A DNA stretch of 49,228 nucleotides from Candidatus Margulisiibacteriota bacterium. GTDB lineage: Bacteria; Margulisbacteria; Marinamargulisbacteria; SXXA01; SICP01. The translations under genes and the position numbers were made by a program. This document shows positions 31,536-42,027 of the stretch, in pieces. Positions within the stretch are counted from its first letter, which is position 1; every line of letters starts with the position of its first letter. Location of the stretch: contig SICP01000010.1 of the NCBI GenBank assembly GCA_009691415.1, forward strand, positions 1 to 49,228. Direction: 5' to 3'. A model generated the notes under the pieces. The model worked only from the letters and a program-made list of their open reading frames with translations, did not search any database and was not told the origin of the DNA.

Positions 31536-33455
31536 ATGGCACATTATTTAGAAACTTTAGTGGGATTGGTATGGAATTACCCCGTCGTTATCTTATGTTT
31601 AGCAACCAGCGTTTTTTTTACACTCCGACTTCGATTCGTCCAATGGAGACATATTCCGCACACATTGGCACTCATCACCAAAAAATATAATGACCCTAGT
31701 CAACCAGGTGAAACTACCCATTTTCAAGCATTAACAACAGCACTGTCAGGCACCGTCGGACTCGGCAGTATCACCGGCGTTGCTATTGCCATTGGTATCG
31801 GTGGGCCTGGTTCTATTTTCTGGATGTGGGTTGTTGGCTTTTTAGGCATGGCCACCAAATACGCAGAAGTCACGCTCAGTAGTCATTACAAAGAAATAAA
31901 CGCAGAAACGGGTGAAGTCCGAGGCGGCCCCATGTACTACATCTCCAAAGGCCTTGGTCCCAACTGGAAATGGATGTCTGTACTCTACAGTATTCTGATT
32001 GGTATCGGCGCATTTGGAGCAGGAAATATATTTCAAACCAACCAAGCTGTTCGAGCACTCCACAACTCGTTTGGCGTCCCTACACTCGCACTCGCTATTT
32101 TGATGGCCTCACTAGTCGGCTTTGTCATTATCGGAGGCTTGAAACGCATTTCAAAAGTCGCTACCCGTATTGTACCTTTTATGTGTATCACATACCTCGC
32201 AAGTGCATTAATTATCTGTCTCCTTAACATCACCCATTTACCTCTTGTAATCTCCACTATTTTTACAGACGCCTTCTCAGGTAACGCAGTAGCTGGTGGA
32301 TTGATTGGCAGTATGGTTATCGCCGGTGTAAGACGCGCGGTATTCTCAAGTGAATCTGGATTGGGATCAGCATCCATTGCACACGCCACGGCAAAAACAG
32401 CACATCCGGTTAGACAAGGTCTTGTCTCTACCATTGAACCTTTTGTAAACACGATTTTGATCTGCACAGCTACCGCCATTGTGATCGTACTCAGCGGCAA
32501 CTACGGCAGCGAAATTTACCAGAAAGTGAATAATCAAGAGATTAGATTTAGCCCTGATAACGCAGAAATTGCAACCTTGGATCTTGGAAACAAATGGCAA
32601 GTCACAACTGAAAACATTCCCTTAAGCACCGAAAAACTACGCCGATTTCGTACCGGAAAATACGCCCTAGAATATGAAAACACAGGTCGTAAAAACACCA
32701 TGATTACGCTACCAGAATTATCTCTCGTCTCTACACAAAACGCGCAAAAGCTACACGACGGGGTCCGGTTTTCGTACTTTAGAGAATCAGGAGATATGCA
32801 AGTTAACGTACTAGACTCGCGTGGCTTAGCACTAGTCACACTAGAATTAGGTGAAGATGGCGAAATTACGCAAATCGACCCCAATACAGAGCTACCAACG
32901 CACATAATAAACATCAGCGGAAAATTAGTAACCGGAAAATGGCAAAGCATCGTCTTAAAATTCCCTGAAGAACTTAAAGAAAGGATGAGCACAGAAAAAC
33001 GTGCGTACGACACGGTTCGACTACAGTTTGTTCCCAAAGGAAAAAATGTACACTGGTATCTCGATCGCATTCAAACAGTAGATCAAGTAGAAGGTATGGA
33101 ACTTACGGTCCGCTCATTCGATAAATTCTTCTTAGGATTCGGATCAGTCTTTATCACCCTATCCGTTTTCCTATTCGCATTCACAACAGTGATCACATGG
33201 TACTACTACGGAGAAACCGCCATGTTCTATCTTTTCAAAAAGCACAGCATTCTACCCTACAAAGCACTCTTCATTGGCGCCGTCTTTTTAGGATCACTAC
33301 TGAGCCTAACCACCGTCCTCAATATCGCAGATCTTTTTGTAGGCCTAATGGTTATACCCAACACCATTGCACTCTTTATGCTATCAGGCAAAATTGCAGA
33401 ACTGACCAAAGATTACTTTAGAAACTTGAAGGACGAAGAGACGTTTAGACACTAG
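31536..33455 (+). CDS. Sodium/alanine-type symporter (AGCS family) with a ~200-residue inserted domain
   Basis: A 639-residue membrane protein; ordinary family members have about 450-500. The first part (about 1-322) has the family's TALSGTVGLGSITGVAIAI and SSESGLGSASIAHATAKT signatures. Residues about 324-522 form a soluble, beta-strand-rich insertion (GKYALEYENTG, ISGKLVTGKWQSIVLKF) between two membrane segments, then LFAFTTVITWYYYGE resumes the normal sequence. By topology the insertion should be periplasmic and could bind substrate or a partner. AGGAG precedes the ATG; the gene is divergent from gmk. Confidence 0.93.
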   Translation: MAHYLETLVGLVWNYPVVILCLATSVFFTLRLRFVQWRHIPHTLALITKKYNDPSQPGETTHFQALTTALSGTVGLGSITGVAIAIGIGGPGSIFWMWVVGFLGMATKYAEVTLSSHYKEINAETGEVRGGPMYYISKGLGPNWKWMSVLYSILIGIGAFGAGNIFQTNQAVRALHNSFGVPTLALAILMASLVGFVIIGGLKRISKVATRIVPFMCITYLASALIICLLNITHLPLVISTIFTDAFSGNAVAGGLIGSMVIAGVRRAVFSSESGLGSASIAHATAKTAHPVRQGLVSTIEPFVNTILICTATAIVIVLSGNYGSEIYQKVNNQEIRFSPDNAEIATLDLGNKWQVTTENIPLSTEKLRRFRTGKYALEYENTGRKNTMITLPELSLVSTQNAQKLHDGVRFSYFRESGDMQVNVLDSRGLALVTLELGEDGEITQIDPNTELPTHIINISGKLVTGKWQSIVLKFPEELKERMSTEKRAYDTVRLQFVPKGKNVHWYLDRIQTVDQVEGMELTVRSFDKFFLGFGSVFITLSVFLFAFTTVITWYYYGETAMFYLFKKHSILPYKALFIGAVFLGSLLSLTTVLNIADLFVGLMVIPNTIALFMLSGKIAELTKDYFRNLKDEETFRH

Positions 33456-33460
33456 TTAGT

Positions 33461-34810
33461 TTAGACGTTTTCGAGAAAACTTTGATAAAAGGCCTCAGCT
33501 ACCAAAATTCCGCGCCGAAAGTTCTCTAAAGAAAATTGTTCGTTCGGCGCATGGATCTTGTCCTCGGGTAAATTAAGCCCTATCAAAATAGGTGAAAGGC
33601 CTAATAATTTTTGAAACGTTGTCAGAACAGGAATAGATCCCCCTTCTCCCTGCAACACAGGCTTCACGCCCCAGACAGATTCCAAGGCATTAAGCGCGGC
33701 CTGAACACCCACATTATTAGAATCCACCCGAACCGCCCCTGCCTCGTGCCCAGCTGTTAAATTTTGTACCGTTACAGAAGCATAGCCCGGCGCCAGAGAA
33801 TTCAAATAGGCCTCAACCTGCTGAGCGATTTTGACTGGATCTTGATTGGCCACCAGCCGACAACTGAGTTTCGCAAATGCTTCGCACGTAATCACCGTCT
33901 TAGCACCTTCGCCAGTATAGCCGCCCTGAATACCATTGATATCCAACGTAGGACGATACCAACGCCGCTCTAAAGCCGTATAACCTTCTTCTCCGACTAA
34001 GCCTTTACATCCCAAAGCATCTTGGTAGGCAGCTTCGTCAAAGTTCAATTGATCTATTCCATAATCAATCACATTGTCATAAAAACCAGGAATTAAAATG
34101 CGCCCTGTTTGATCTTTCAATTGTGAGAGGATGTCCACTAATACTTGAATAGCATTAGGCACTGCACCACCGTGTTGACCCGAATGCAAATCAGAATTAG
34201 CAGTACGCACATCAATCTGAAAATAAACCAGTCCGCGCAAACTCGTACACACAGAGGGTTGATTGCGGGCAAACATGGGCGTATCGGATACCACTAGTAA
34301 ATCAGCAGCTAACAGCTCTTTATTGGATTCAATAAATTTTGCAAGTGAAGGGCTACCAATCTCTTCCTCACCTTCGATCAATATTTTAATATTTACGGGC
34401 AACTCACCAGTTTTTTTATATAAACGTTCTAGTGCTTTAAAGTGGCAAAAAATTTGCCCCTTATCATCTGACACCCCACGAGCAACAAGTTGTCCGTCAC
34501 GTACGACCGGCTCAAACGCAGGATTTTGCCATAAATGCAAAGGCTCTGGGGGCTGGACATCGTAGTGCCCGTAAAACAAAACTGTCGGACGATCAGGCTT
34601 CCCTAACCACTCACCATACACAACCGGAAATCCGTCTGTTTCTAAAAGATTTACACGCGATAAACCTACACGTAGTAAAGCCGATTTAACCCATTCGGCC
34701 GCCTCTCTAACAGACGATGCACACTTTGGATCCGTACTCACACTTGGAATACGTAAAAACGTACAAAGCTCATCCAAATAATTAGAAAAATCAGCGTCAA
34801 AAACGGGCAT
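33461..34810 (-). CDS. M20-family metallopeptidase (dipeptidase-like)
   Basis: About 449 residues from ATG 34810, which shares its A with the TAA stop of ccsA (TAATG), so translation is coupled. Zinc-site motifs are YGHYDVQP (His and Asp), EGEEEIGSPS (Glu pair) and SDTP (Asp), with the late His in DKIHAPNE. LHSGQHGGAVPNA is in the dimerisation region. The form is that of cytosolic carnosinase/ArgE-like dipeptidases. A longer frame to 34888 would overlap ccsA and is rejected. Confidence 0.93.
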   Translation of the reverse strand: MPVFDADFSNYLDELCTFLRIPSVSTDPKCASSVREAAEWVKSALLRVGLSRVNLLETDGFPVVYGEWLGKPDRPTVLFYGHYDVQPPEPLHLWQNPAFEPVVRDGQLVARGVSDDKGQIFCHFKALERLYKKTGELPVNIKILIEGEEEIGSPSLAKFIESNKELLAADLLVVSDTPMFARNQPSVCTSLRGLVYFQIDVRTANSDLHSGQHGGAVPNAIQVLVDILSQLKDQTGRILIPGFYDNVIDYGIDQLNFDEAAYQDALGCKGLVGEEGYTALERRWYRPTLDINGIQGGYTGEGAKTVITCEAFAKLSCRLVANQDPVKIAQQVEAYLNSLAPGYASVTVQNLTAGHEAGAVRVDSNNVGVQAALNALESVWGVKPVLQGEGGSIPVLTTFQKLLGLSPILIGLNLPEDKIHAPNEQFSLENFRRGILVAEAFYQSFLENV

Positions 34811-36630
34811 TATTTTCTTTTGAAAAACTGAGGAGCAAATCCCAACCACATGACAAATAATTCCACAAAACAAAACAGCATCAACCAAAAAAACGCCTGA
34901 TCCATAAAGCCATAGGAGTGCAATCCCACGCCCAACATATTAACCCCAAACCAAGAAAATGCCGTGACGATATTAGCAAAAACGGCCATAATCATAAGAC
35001 CTTTCTCTTTCACAAGACCGGCTAAACGGGCATGCAAAATAATGGCTAGCCAAAGCACAATTAACAACGCCCCATTTTCTTTCGGATCCCAACCCCAAAA
35101 ACGACCCCAACTTTGATCGGCCCAAATACCGCCCAAAATCGTCCCAACCAAAGAAAAGAAAATAGCAAAACACGCCGTACCAAAAACCATCGATTTCAAA
35201 GACTTTCGCTCGGCCTCATCAAACGATGGACTGAGCATCGATTTAAAAATATAAATATGAGCCAAAATTCCCATTAAAAATGTGCCGCCATACCCCATAT
35301 TAATCGTCACAACATGCGTCGAAAGCCAAAAGTTGGAATCCAAAACAGCCTGCATCATCTCCAGCGTATCCCCCTGAATAGACAAATGATGGGCAATAAT
35401 CAGCGTCAGAAATCCAATAATCGCAGAGACCATCGTCCCAATTCCCTTCTTATGAATCCGTTCCAAAAGAATGCCAATAACAATCGCCACCCATCCTACA
35501 AAAACAGCAGAAGAATACAGATTCGTCACCGGAGGACGCCCCTGAAGATACATACGCAAACCCAACCCAACCGTATGAATTAAAAAAGCCAGAAGCAATA
35601 ATCGAAACGCCGTTTTCCCAAGAACATCGGGCCATTTTAACCACGACACCAACACCAAAAGCAACACGACTAAATATAAAACCAAGCTCTGATAAAACGG
35701 CGCTACACGATTAAAATAGGTTTCTACTTTCATACGAAACATCACCTCAGGAAACTTCTTAACAAGATATTCCGAATAGGTAGCCACAGAACGATTAAAA
35801 CGTCCCGAATCTTGGTCTTGGTACGCTGTCAAAATCTCTGCATAAGAAATAATGGCCGGAGACAACACATTCGATTTAAACATTCCCAATAATCCAGACC
35901 CCATCGACTGCCACTCGTCACCTACTTGCTGAGGCGGAATCGACGAAAAAAATGACGCCTGAGCCAAATGCTGATACTTCTTATAAAAGACCAATAACCC
36001 GTCTAAGACAAACTTGTCCTGCGCCGACAACGCGTTGGGATCCGCATGGGCGACCATCAACGGCTTACCCGCATACAGCGTCGACTGAAACGACATTAAC
36101 TCCCGATCAAAAGAATGCCAGCCTTCTACTTGCAAAGAATTTTTTAACTGAAAATAAGTCATTAATCTTTGGTACGTAAGCAACAACGCACGTTGATACG
36201 CATTACGTTGATTGGACTCTACTTTACGCGCCAACTCGGCTTGCTGCTCAATCATTGAAACATACGGCAAAATCTCTTTAAACGTATACGCATGACCATC
36301 TTCCAATTTATGGCCAATCAATGCCAACACTTCAGGATGATCAATCCGAAACACCGGATACGTATCGGTCATATTGGGGCTCACCATAGAGCGCAACAAC
36401 CACACATCGGGCAAAATTTTCTCCTGATGAATACGCACATTTTGTTTACCATTCATAAATAACAATGCATTACGCGCAACAGTATCTATGGGCTTAATTC
36501 GACCCCCTTGCAATACAGGCAATTGACCAAATCCATCCAAATCAAACGCCCCTTTATAGGGAGAAACAAATCCATAAAACACACCCAAAACAGCAACAAG
36601 CAAAACCAGCCAAGACACCCAACGCTTCAT
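34810..36630 (-). CDS. ccsA: CcsA/ResC cytochrome c haem-ligase subunit with N-terminal periplasmic region
   Basis: About 606 residues. A first membrane helix is followed by a large periplasmic region (about 40-325), then at least eight helices containing the haem-handling WWD motif in IWADQSWGRFWGWDPKENGALL. With ResB it carries haem out and attaches it to CxxCH cytochromes (System II). ATG 36630 overlaps the resB stop as ATGA. The extra N-terminal region suggests partial fusion to ResB-type periplasmic sequence, as seen in some phyla. Confidence 0.93.
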   Translation of the reverse strand: MKRWVSWLVLLVAVLGVFYGFVSPYKGAFDLDGFGQLPVLQGGRIKPIDTVARNALLFMNGKQNVRIHQEKILPDVWLLRSMVSPNMTDTYPVFRIDHPEVLALIGHKLEDGHAYTFKEILPYVSMIEQQAELARKVESNQRNAYQRALLLTYQRLMTYFQLKNSLQVEGWHSFDRELMSFQSTLYAGKPLMVAHADPNALSAQDKFVLDGLLVFYKKYQHLAQASFFSSIPPQQVGDEWQSMGSGLLGMFKSNVLSPAIISYAEILTAYQDQDSGRFNRSVATYSEYLVKKFPEVMFRMKVETYFNRVAPFYQSLVLYLVVLLLVLVSWLKWPDVLGKTAFRLLLLAFLIHTVGLGLRMYLQGRPPVTNLYSSAVFVGWVAIVIGILLERIHKKGIGTMVSAIIGFLTLIIAHHLSIQGDTLEMMQAVLDSNFWLSTHVVTINMGYGGTFLMGILAHIYIFKSMLSPSFDEAERKSLKSMVFGTACFAIFFSLVGTILGGIWADQSWGRFWGWDPKENGALLIVLWLAIILHARLAGLVKEKGLMIMAVFANIVTAFSWFGVNMLGVGLHSYGFMDQAFFWLMLFCFVELFVMWLGFAPQFFKRK

Positions 36631-37577
36631 GCTGCTGGTCTCCTCTTTAAATATCGAAGTAAGTGCCATGCAAATTGATACAAGAGCCCCAACGCCATCA
36701 TAATCGAAGCGACATACGGAAAGATCCAACTGGGATTTTCAACCACCTGCAAAATAGACACTGTATCGCCCTGCGCAAAACTCGCCTGGTAAAACGTCTT
36801 CCCACGAAACCGCAATGGCTGGTTCATTGAAATCACCGCATCTCGCACTTCACCCGTTTTAAAATCCTGGATATGCACCCGAGACGAAAATTCTTTCGGA
36901 ATCGTTGTACCCATATATTGTTTATGCGTAAACGACTGCAATGTCACACTGTAGTCGTTATAATACCGACGCGGCCGCATAACCAATTCATAGTCTTTTA
37001 CCTTCCAAGACTTCGCTTGCTGCTCAAAGTTTTCTGGCACCATAATCGGAAACGGTAGCAGCGAATCTGTTAAAATTTTCCCAGCCACCAAACGTGCTTT
37101 TGGAATAGACCAAATCTGATCCGTCTCTTTACCCTGCTTGATAATCGCCAGCTCCATTTCATTGGCATCTTCGCTATACACAGCGTGCCCACTCACAGTG
37201 ATTGGCATCTGACTTTCTGTCGACAAAAAATGCGTTAATCCTGCCCCAACCAACAAGACAATAAGCCCCAAGTGGACCAACCAAATTCCCATTTTACATA
37301 CTTGAAAACGAAACCGAACCGTATGGGCACACACCAAATTAAGCAACAAAACTCCCGACAAAAATAACCCACTCGGAAACACCGGAATCAAACGTCCAGA
37401 ACGCAAAGGCCACCAAACCAGCCAGCCTTCAAAATATTTTTTCTGCATGCCATATAAACCCAAATGCACTTGATCTAGCGTCGCCGAAAAAATGAGCATC
37501 ATCACAAGTACCAAACAAATAATCGTCAACTCAAGTGACGAAAGCAGTTTAAAAATACGGCGAATTAATAAGCTCAT
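36627..37577 (-). CDS. resB: ResB-like cytochrome c biogenesis protein
   Basis: A 316-residue membrane protein: helices near residues 10-30, 65-85 and 92-115, then a periplasmic beta-rich domain with the ResB segment FRGKTFYQASFAQGD, and a last helix near 285-308. It works with CcsA in haem delivery. It overlaps both neighbours by four bases (ATGA), so lipoprotein, ResB, CcsA and the M20 peptidase form one coupled operon. Confidence 0.9.
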   Translation of the reverse strand: MSLLIRRIFKLLSSLELTIICLVLVMMLIFSATLDQVHLGLYGMQKKYFEGWLVWWPLRSGRLIPVFPSGLFLSGVLLLNLVCAHTVRFRFQVCKMGIWLVHLGLIVLLVGAGLTHFLSTESQMPITVSGHAVYSEDANEMELAIIKQGKETDQIWSIPKARLVAGKILTDSLLPFPIMVPENFEQQAKSWKVKDYELVMRPRRYYNDYSVTLQSFTHKQYMGTTIPKEFSSRVHIQDFKTGEVRDAVISMNQPLRFRGKTFYQASFAQGDTVSILQVVENPSWIFPYVASIMMALGLLYQFAWHLLRYLKRRPAA

Positions 37578-38140
37578 ATGGCTTTAAACTCCAAAGTTAC
37601 CAATACCTGCTCAAACTCTGGTAAAGCGCCCTGAACAACCGCTGCATCTCCACTCATCTTAAAGAACCACGTCTTGCCTGCATAAGAAAGCATAGCGGTA
37701 TGCAATTGCTTATGTGCATTCGGACCATCACTCGCGCCCTCAAGTGTCACCACCTGAAAAGCATGCCCACTGATCGTCCGTTGTCGGACCAAAGCCTGCG
37801 CACCAGCCTCATCAACAGGGGCCAACCCCATCTGCGCACGCCAACGATTTACATTCGCCGTCAACGTTCCCACATCTCCCGGAAACGCAGAAATCGTCAA
37901 CTCGGCAGACTCTGCCCCAGATAGTTTTTTGAACCCCGCTAAACGCATCGTCACATCTGGCAATTTTTCCCAACCCTCAGGCGATTTCCAAAAAATTTCG
38001 GAATCTGGAACAGAAGAAGACACCGCAACAACAGGCAGCTCACGAAACGCAATCGGCACAGAAGAAACGACAATCTGATCTCGCTGACATCCCGATAAAA
38101 AAATAGAACTTACAAAAATAAAGAGACTAAAAAAACGCAA
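37574..38140 (-). CDS. Lipoprotein linked to cytochrome c maturation
   Basis: About 188 residues with a short signal peptide and lipobox LSGC (Cys18 when started at TTG 38140). I choose this TTG because GGAG lies six bases before it; the frame to 38179 only adds a non-signal leader. The mature part contains WKSPEGWEKLP, MRLAGF and ISAFPGDVGTLTANVNRWRAQMGL, a pattern I recall from lipoproteins beside ResB/CcsA genes in PVC-type bacteria. Its function is not known. It would be anchored in the envelope with ResB and CcsA. Confidence 0.8.
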   Translation of the reverse strand: MRFFSLFIFVSSIFLSGCQRDQIVVSSVPIAFRELPVVAVSSSVPDSEIFWKSPEGWEKLPDVTMRLAGFKKLSGAESAELTISAFPGDVGTLTANVNRWRAQMGLAPVDEAGAQALVRQRTISGHAFQVVTLEGASDGPNAHKQLHTAMLSYAGKTWFFKMSGDAAVVQGALPEFEQVLVTLEFKAI

Positions 38141-38223
38141 TAAAATCTCCAGAAAAAATACACAATAAACCAACGGCAAAGTAGCGCTTTAGGAAGGGTT
38201 TCGTCAAGAAAAATTCGTGTGGC

Positions 38224-39141
38224 CTAACCGAAAAAAGACGCCCAAAACCCTTTCGATTTTTTGACAGGTTTTGGCGACAATCCAGGTTTAGCCTCACGCA
38301 CTTTATCTTGCTCAGAAATCAATAATTGCAAAAGCGCATGCAACTTTACCTTGGTCGTAGGAAGGCCTTTCTGATTAACCAAAAATAACCAACGATTCGA
38401 CACCGACTTCAAAAAACGCTCGGACACCACTTTGTTAAAACGCCCCATTAAAATTTCACGCCACCTGGCATAAATAATATCCATAACCGAACTCATCGGA
38501 ACATCCACTTTAATAGACTGCAACATAATCGATAAATAAGCGATCAAAAACACATCTGCTTCATTTTCTGAAAAAGCCTTGTTAAGAATCCCCGTGGCCT
38601 CCGGAATACTCGGCAACCGTAACGACTTTGAGCCATCAAAATATTGCTCGCTAATAGATCCTGCAACGTCCATCAATCCCGGCTTTTGTTCCATGCGGCG
38701 TTGGTCATTCGACACCGTTTTGACGTCTACTGATTTGACAGAAATAGGCCCTGAAGTTACTGCGGGAAGCTCCTCAACCTCACCTGATTCCGTCACGACT
38801 GCAGACACCGGCGTACTAACAGGTTCAGCGGCCGCTGCAGCCGCTATTTCTGCATCTAAAAACCCAATAACGATTTGAGGAAACTGCGTATCTAAAGGTG
38901 CATCGCTAGACACCACAACATGCATCCATAATCGGGTAACATTAATCAAAAAATCATCCGTATATCCGCCCGGAACCCCAAATAAAATCTCCGCCCAGGC
39001 ACTTTTCACACTTTCATAATCATCGTTTGTTGGTACCACCAAATGTTTTCCAACGGCAACGAGTTGCATATACGATTTTAAAAAACCGACATGATCCGCA
39101 TTCTTAATACACACCGCCAAACTGGTGAAACTAACTGCCAT
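38224..39141 (-). CDS. Unrecognised 305-residue protein with an Ala/Val/Ser linker
   Basis: Soluble protein in two helical parts joined by a low-complexity linker (about 98-135, Ala, Pro, Ser, Val rich). The C-terminal part (about 185-300) is helix-rich with a basic tail ending KKSKGFWASFFG. No signal peptide or catalytic motif is visible. Its ATG shares a base with the stop of the upstream DUF255 gene (TAATG), so the two are translationally coupled. Confidence 0.75.
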   Translation of the reverse strand: MAVSFTSLAVCIKNADHVGFLKSYMQLVAVGKHLVVPTNDDYESVKSAWAEILFGVPGGYTDDFLINVTRLWMHVVVSSDAPLDTQFPQIVIGFLDAEIAAAAAAEPVSTPVSAVVTESGEVEELPAVTSGPISVKSVDVKTVSNDQRRMEQKPGLMDVAGSISEQYFDGSKSLRLPSIPEATGILNKAFSENEADVFLIAYLSIMLQSIKVDVPMSSVMDIIYARWREILMGRFNKVVSERFLKSVSNRWLFLVNQKGLPTTKVKLHALLQLLISEQDKVREAKPGLSPKPVKKSKGFWASFFG

Positions 39142-40778
39142 TAAAGCTCACATCCTTCTTCACCGCAGTTAAGCGGCAAAAATCCCAACAGCCCTACCAA
39201 CCAAAACGCATGGCCCGCAGCATAAGACGATAACGAACGGGACACAAATTTCAACAAACGCTCCGCATAGTCACGATAATGCCTCTTTTGTGTCAAAGTA
39301 ACAAGTTGTATAAGGACATAAACCGCAACGGAATTGGCACTAGGACAGGCCCCGTCATAGACATCAATTTGATCCAAAAATAACGGATCCGAAGACAATC
39401 GAAATACACCTCGCTCGTCATCCCACAAAACACGAATCATCTCATCCATAGTTGAAACTGCATGACGCAAATACACATCGTCATCACAGGCCAAAAATAA
39501 TTCTAATAATCCCCAAGAAAAATACGCATAATCTGACGCCATTCCCACAATAGGTACTCTACCCAAACAATGCCAAAGCCCATTTTGATGCACTCTCGTT
39601 TCTAATAAAGCGTCACAAGCTTTTCTGGCTTCTTCTACAAAACCAGCTGTAGCAAAAGCAGCAATCATAAGCCCATTCCAATCAGTTAAAATCTTCGTGT
39701 CTTTTGATGGCTTTTCTCGCCGTTCTCTTTCCAAAAAGAGTGCTTCACGTTGTGGCATCCAAGCCGTTAAATCATCTACAGACTCAAACCGAATCACATC
39801 ATCCTGCCACAAATAAAACGCCCCCTCCTCCCCTTCTGTGTCTGCATCTTCTGCAGCATAAAAAAAACCCTCAGGAGAAAGCAATTCACGACGCACATAC
39901 ATCGCAATTTCATCTACTGTTTGTTTAAAAAGAATTCCCTCACATTCCGAAAAAGCCATCATCATCAACGCCTGGTCATATAGCATTTTTTCGAAATGGG
40001 GCATACGCCACTGGACATCTGTCGAATACCGATGCACCCCCAATCCCACCTGATCATAAATGCCGCCTAAACGAATTTTCTCCAAAGTCATCGTCACCAT
40101 TTCTAATGCTTTAGGCTCATTAAAAACACGTGCATATCGCATCAAAAAAAGAAGCTGATGTGGACACGGAAATTTCGGCGCTCCCCCAAAGCCACCAAAC
40201 GTTTCATCAAAAGAATTCAAAAAATCCGAGTACGCATGCACCAACACCTCACGCCCGGGCATCGCGCCTGACTTAGCCCGCTGCTGATCACGAAGTGCGT
40301 CCTGAATGGCCACTCCTGACTCCCTAATCGCCTCCGGATCCGTCTGCCAATGCTCAGAAATACGGGCCAACAATGTCATAAGACCAATACGTCCATGCGC
40401 CGTCTCTTTAGGAAAATAAGTGCCTACATAAAACGGGATTAAATCTGGCGTCAAAAAAACCGTGAGGGGCCAACCACCCGATCCCGTCGTCAACTGACAC
40501 ACTGACATATAGGCGTGATCCACATCAGGACGCTCTTCGCGATCCACTTTAATCGAAACAAAATGCGCATTCAAAAACGCCGCAACATCAGTATCTTCAA
40601 ACGACTCATGCGCCATCACATGACACCAATGACACGTCGAATACCCTATCGACAAAAAGATCAGTTTATTTTCTGATTTTGCACGATTAAAAGCAGCCTC
40701 ACCCCAAGCCATCCACTCTACCGGATTATCTTGATGCTGCAACAAATACGGGCTAGTTTCGAACTGTAATGCATTCAT
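39141..40778 (-). CDS. Thioredoxin-domain DUF255 protein (YyaL/spermatogenesis-associated protein 20 type)
   Basis: About 545 residues. The N-terminal thioredoxin-like domain has the opening [14 protein letters not shown], the [12 protein letters not shown] active site and VDREERPD. A six-hairpin glycosidase-like domain follows ([52 protein letters not shown]). It is shorter than the usual 650-700 residues, with losses in the C-terminal half. Biochemical function of the family is not settled. ATG 40778 is preferred over the TTG-like start at 40787. Confidence 0.93.
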   Translation of the reverse strand: MNALQFETSPYLLQHQDNPVEWMAWGEAAFNRAKSENKLIFLSIGYSTCHWCHVMAHESFEDTDVAAFLNAHFVSIKVDREERPDVDHAYMSVCQLTTGSGGWPLTVFLTPDLIPFYVGTYFPKETAHGRIGLMTLLARISEHWQTDPEAIRESGVAIQDALRDQQRAKSGAMPGREVLVHAYSDFLNSFDETFGGFGGAPKFPCPHQLLFLMRYARVFNEPKALEMVTMTLEKIRLGGIYDQVGLGVHRYSTDVQWRMPHFEKMLYDQALMMMAFSECEGILFKQTVDEIAMYVRRELLSPEGFFYAAEDADTEGEEGAFYLWQDDVIRFESVDDLTAWMPQREALFLERERREKPSKDTKILTDWNGLMIAAFATAGFVEEARKACDALLETRVHQNGLWHCLGRVPIVGMASDYAYFSWGLLELFLACDDDVYLRHAVSTMDEMIRVLWDDERGVFRLSSDPLFLDQIDVYDGACPSANSVAVYVLIQLVTLTQKRHYRDYAERLLKFVSRSLSSYAAGHAFWLVGLLGFLPLNCGEEGCEL

Positions 40779-40842
40779 TAGAACCACTATTTCATATTAC
40801 GGCATAGCCTTCAAGCAAGCTCTCCGGTAAACTATACAAGCC

Positions 40843-42027
40843 ATGAAAAAACCCGAACTCCTAGCCCCAGCTGGCAACCCAGAAAAACTCAAAATTGCCT
40901 ACGCCCATGGAGCAGACGCCTGCTATATCGGTGGAACAGTCTTTGGACTCAGAAAATTTGCAGATAATTTTTCTGTCTCAGAAATCCAAGCGGCCATAGA
41001 TCATGCCAATACACACAACAAAAAACTCTACATCGTCCTCAACGGCTTTGCTCACAACGAAGACATTGAAGCACTCAAGCCCTATTTAGAAACTATGGAA
41101 AAATTACATCCCCACGGATTTATTATCTCCGACATGGGCGTCATGCAACTGGCCAAACGGCTCACCACCATCGACCTTCACACATCCACACAAGCCAGCG
41201 TCACTAATATCTACGGCTGTGAACTCTGGAAAAATGCAGGTGCCAAACGCATTATTCTAGCCAGAGAAGTAAGCATTGCGGACTGCAAAAAAATCAAAGA
41301 GAAACTCGATATCGAACTTGAAGTCTTCGTACATGGTGCCATGTGTGCCAGCTATTCCGGAAAATGTGTCATCTCCAACTACACCTCCGGGCGTGATTCT
41401 AACCGAGGGGGCTGTATACAAAGTTGTAGACACACCTACGACATCTTAGACGAAACCACCAAAACGATTGAAGACACTACCCATATCATGAACGCCAAAG
41501 ACCTCATGGCCGTCTCACTTATTCCCCAACTCATCGAATCCGGTATAGACTCCCTCAAAATAGAGGGCCGCATGAAATCCAATCTCTACGTCGCAAACGC
41601 CGTTTCTGTCTATCGACAAGCCATAGACTATTATATGGAAAATACCCTAGATCAAACTCAAAAATTCGAAACCGAACTCAAAAAAGTATCCAACAGGACA
41701 TTCTCAACCGGAGGTCTAGATCACAGACCCGCCGTCGAAAGCATTCACTACGATTTTGCAGGCTACACCAAAGGCATTGATTTCATCGGTACAGTCAAAG
41801 ACATCCATCCGAAAAAAGGCATTATTCTCGAAATAAAATCACCCTTCCAAAAAACAGATCCATTAGAATTTCTATGCCAAAACGGAACTCTACGTCCTAT
41901 TCAGTTAGACACTATTTGGAATATGGCCGACGAAGAAATCGAAACTGTTAATCAAAATACATTAATTAGAATACCTGCAAACAAAACGATTAAACCTTAC
42001 GATATTTTACGACGGAAAATCAGTTAA
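40843..42027 (+). CDS. U32-family protein (TrhP-like tRNA hydroxylation factor)
   Basis: A 394-residue member of the U32 family. It opens KPELLAPAGNPEKLKIAY and carries the four-Cys cluster site at 168, 175, 191 and 195 (HGAMCASYSGKC, GGCIQSC) after EVFVHG. In TrhP these residues hold a 4Fe-4S cluster used in prephenate-dependent 5-hydroxyuridine formation at tRNA position 34; related RlhA acts on 23S rRNA. The C-terminal domain (about 310-394) is an RNA-binding-like beta barrel. It ends eight bases into the convergent HEAT-repeat gene. Confidence 0.9.
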   Translation: MKKPELLAPAGNPEKLKIAYAHGADACYIGGTVFGLRKFADNFSVSEIQAAIDHANTHNKKLYIVLNGFAHNEDIEALKPYLETMEKLHPHGFIISDMGVMQLAKRLTTIDLHTSTQASVTNIYGCELWKNAGAKRIILAREVSIADCKKIKEKLDIELEVFVHGAMCASYSGKCVISNYTSGRDSNRGGCIQSCRHTYDILDETTKTIEDTTHIMNAKDLMAVSLIPQLIESGIDSLKIEGRMKSNLYVANAVSVYRQAIDYYMENTLDQTQKFETELKKVSNRTFSTGGLDHRPAVESIHYDFAGYTKGIDFIGTVKDIHPKKGIILEIKSPFQKTDPLEFLCQNGTLRPIQLDTIWNMADEEIETVNQNTLIRIPANKTIKPYDILRRKIS

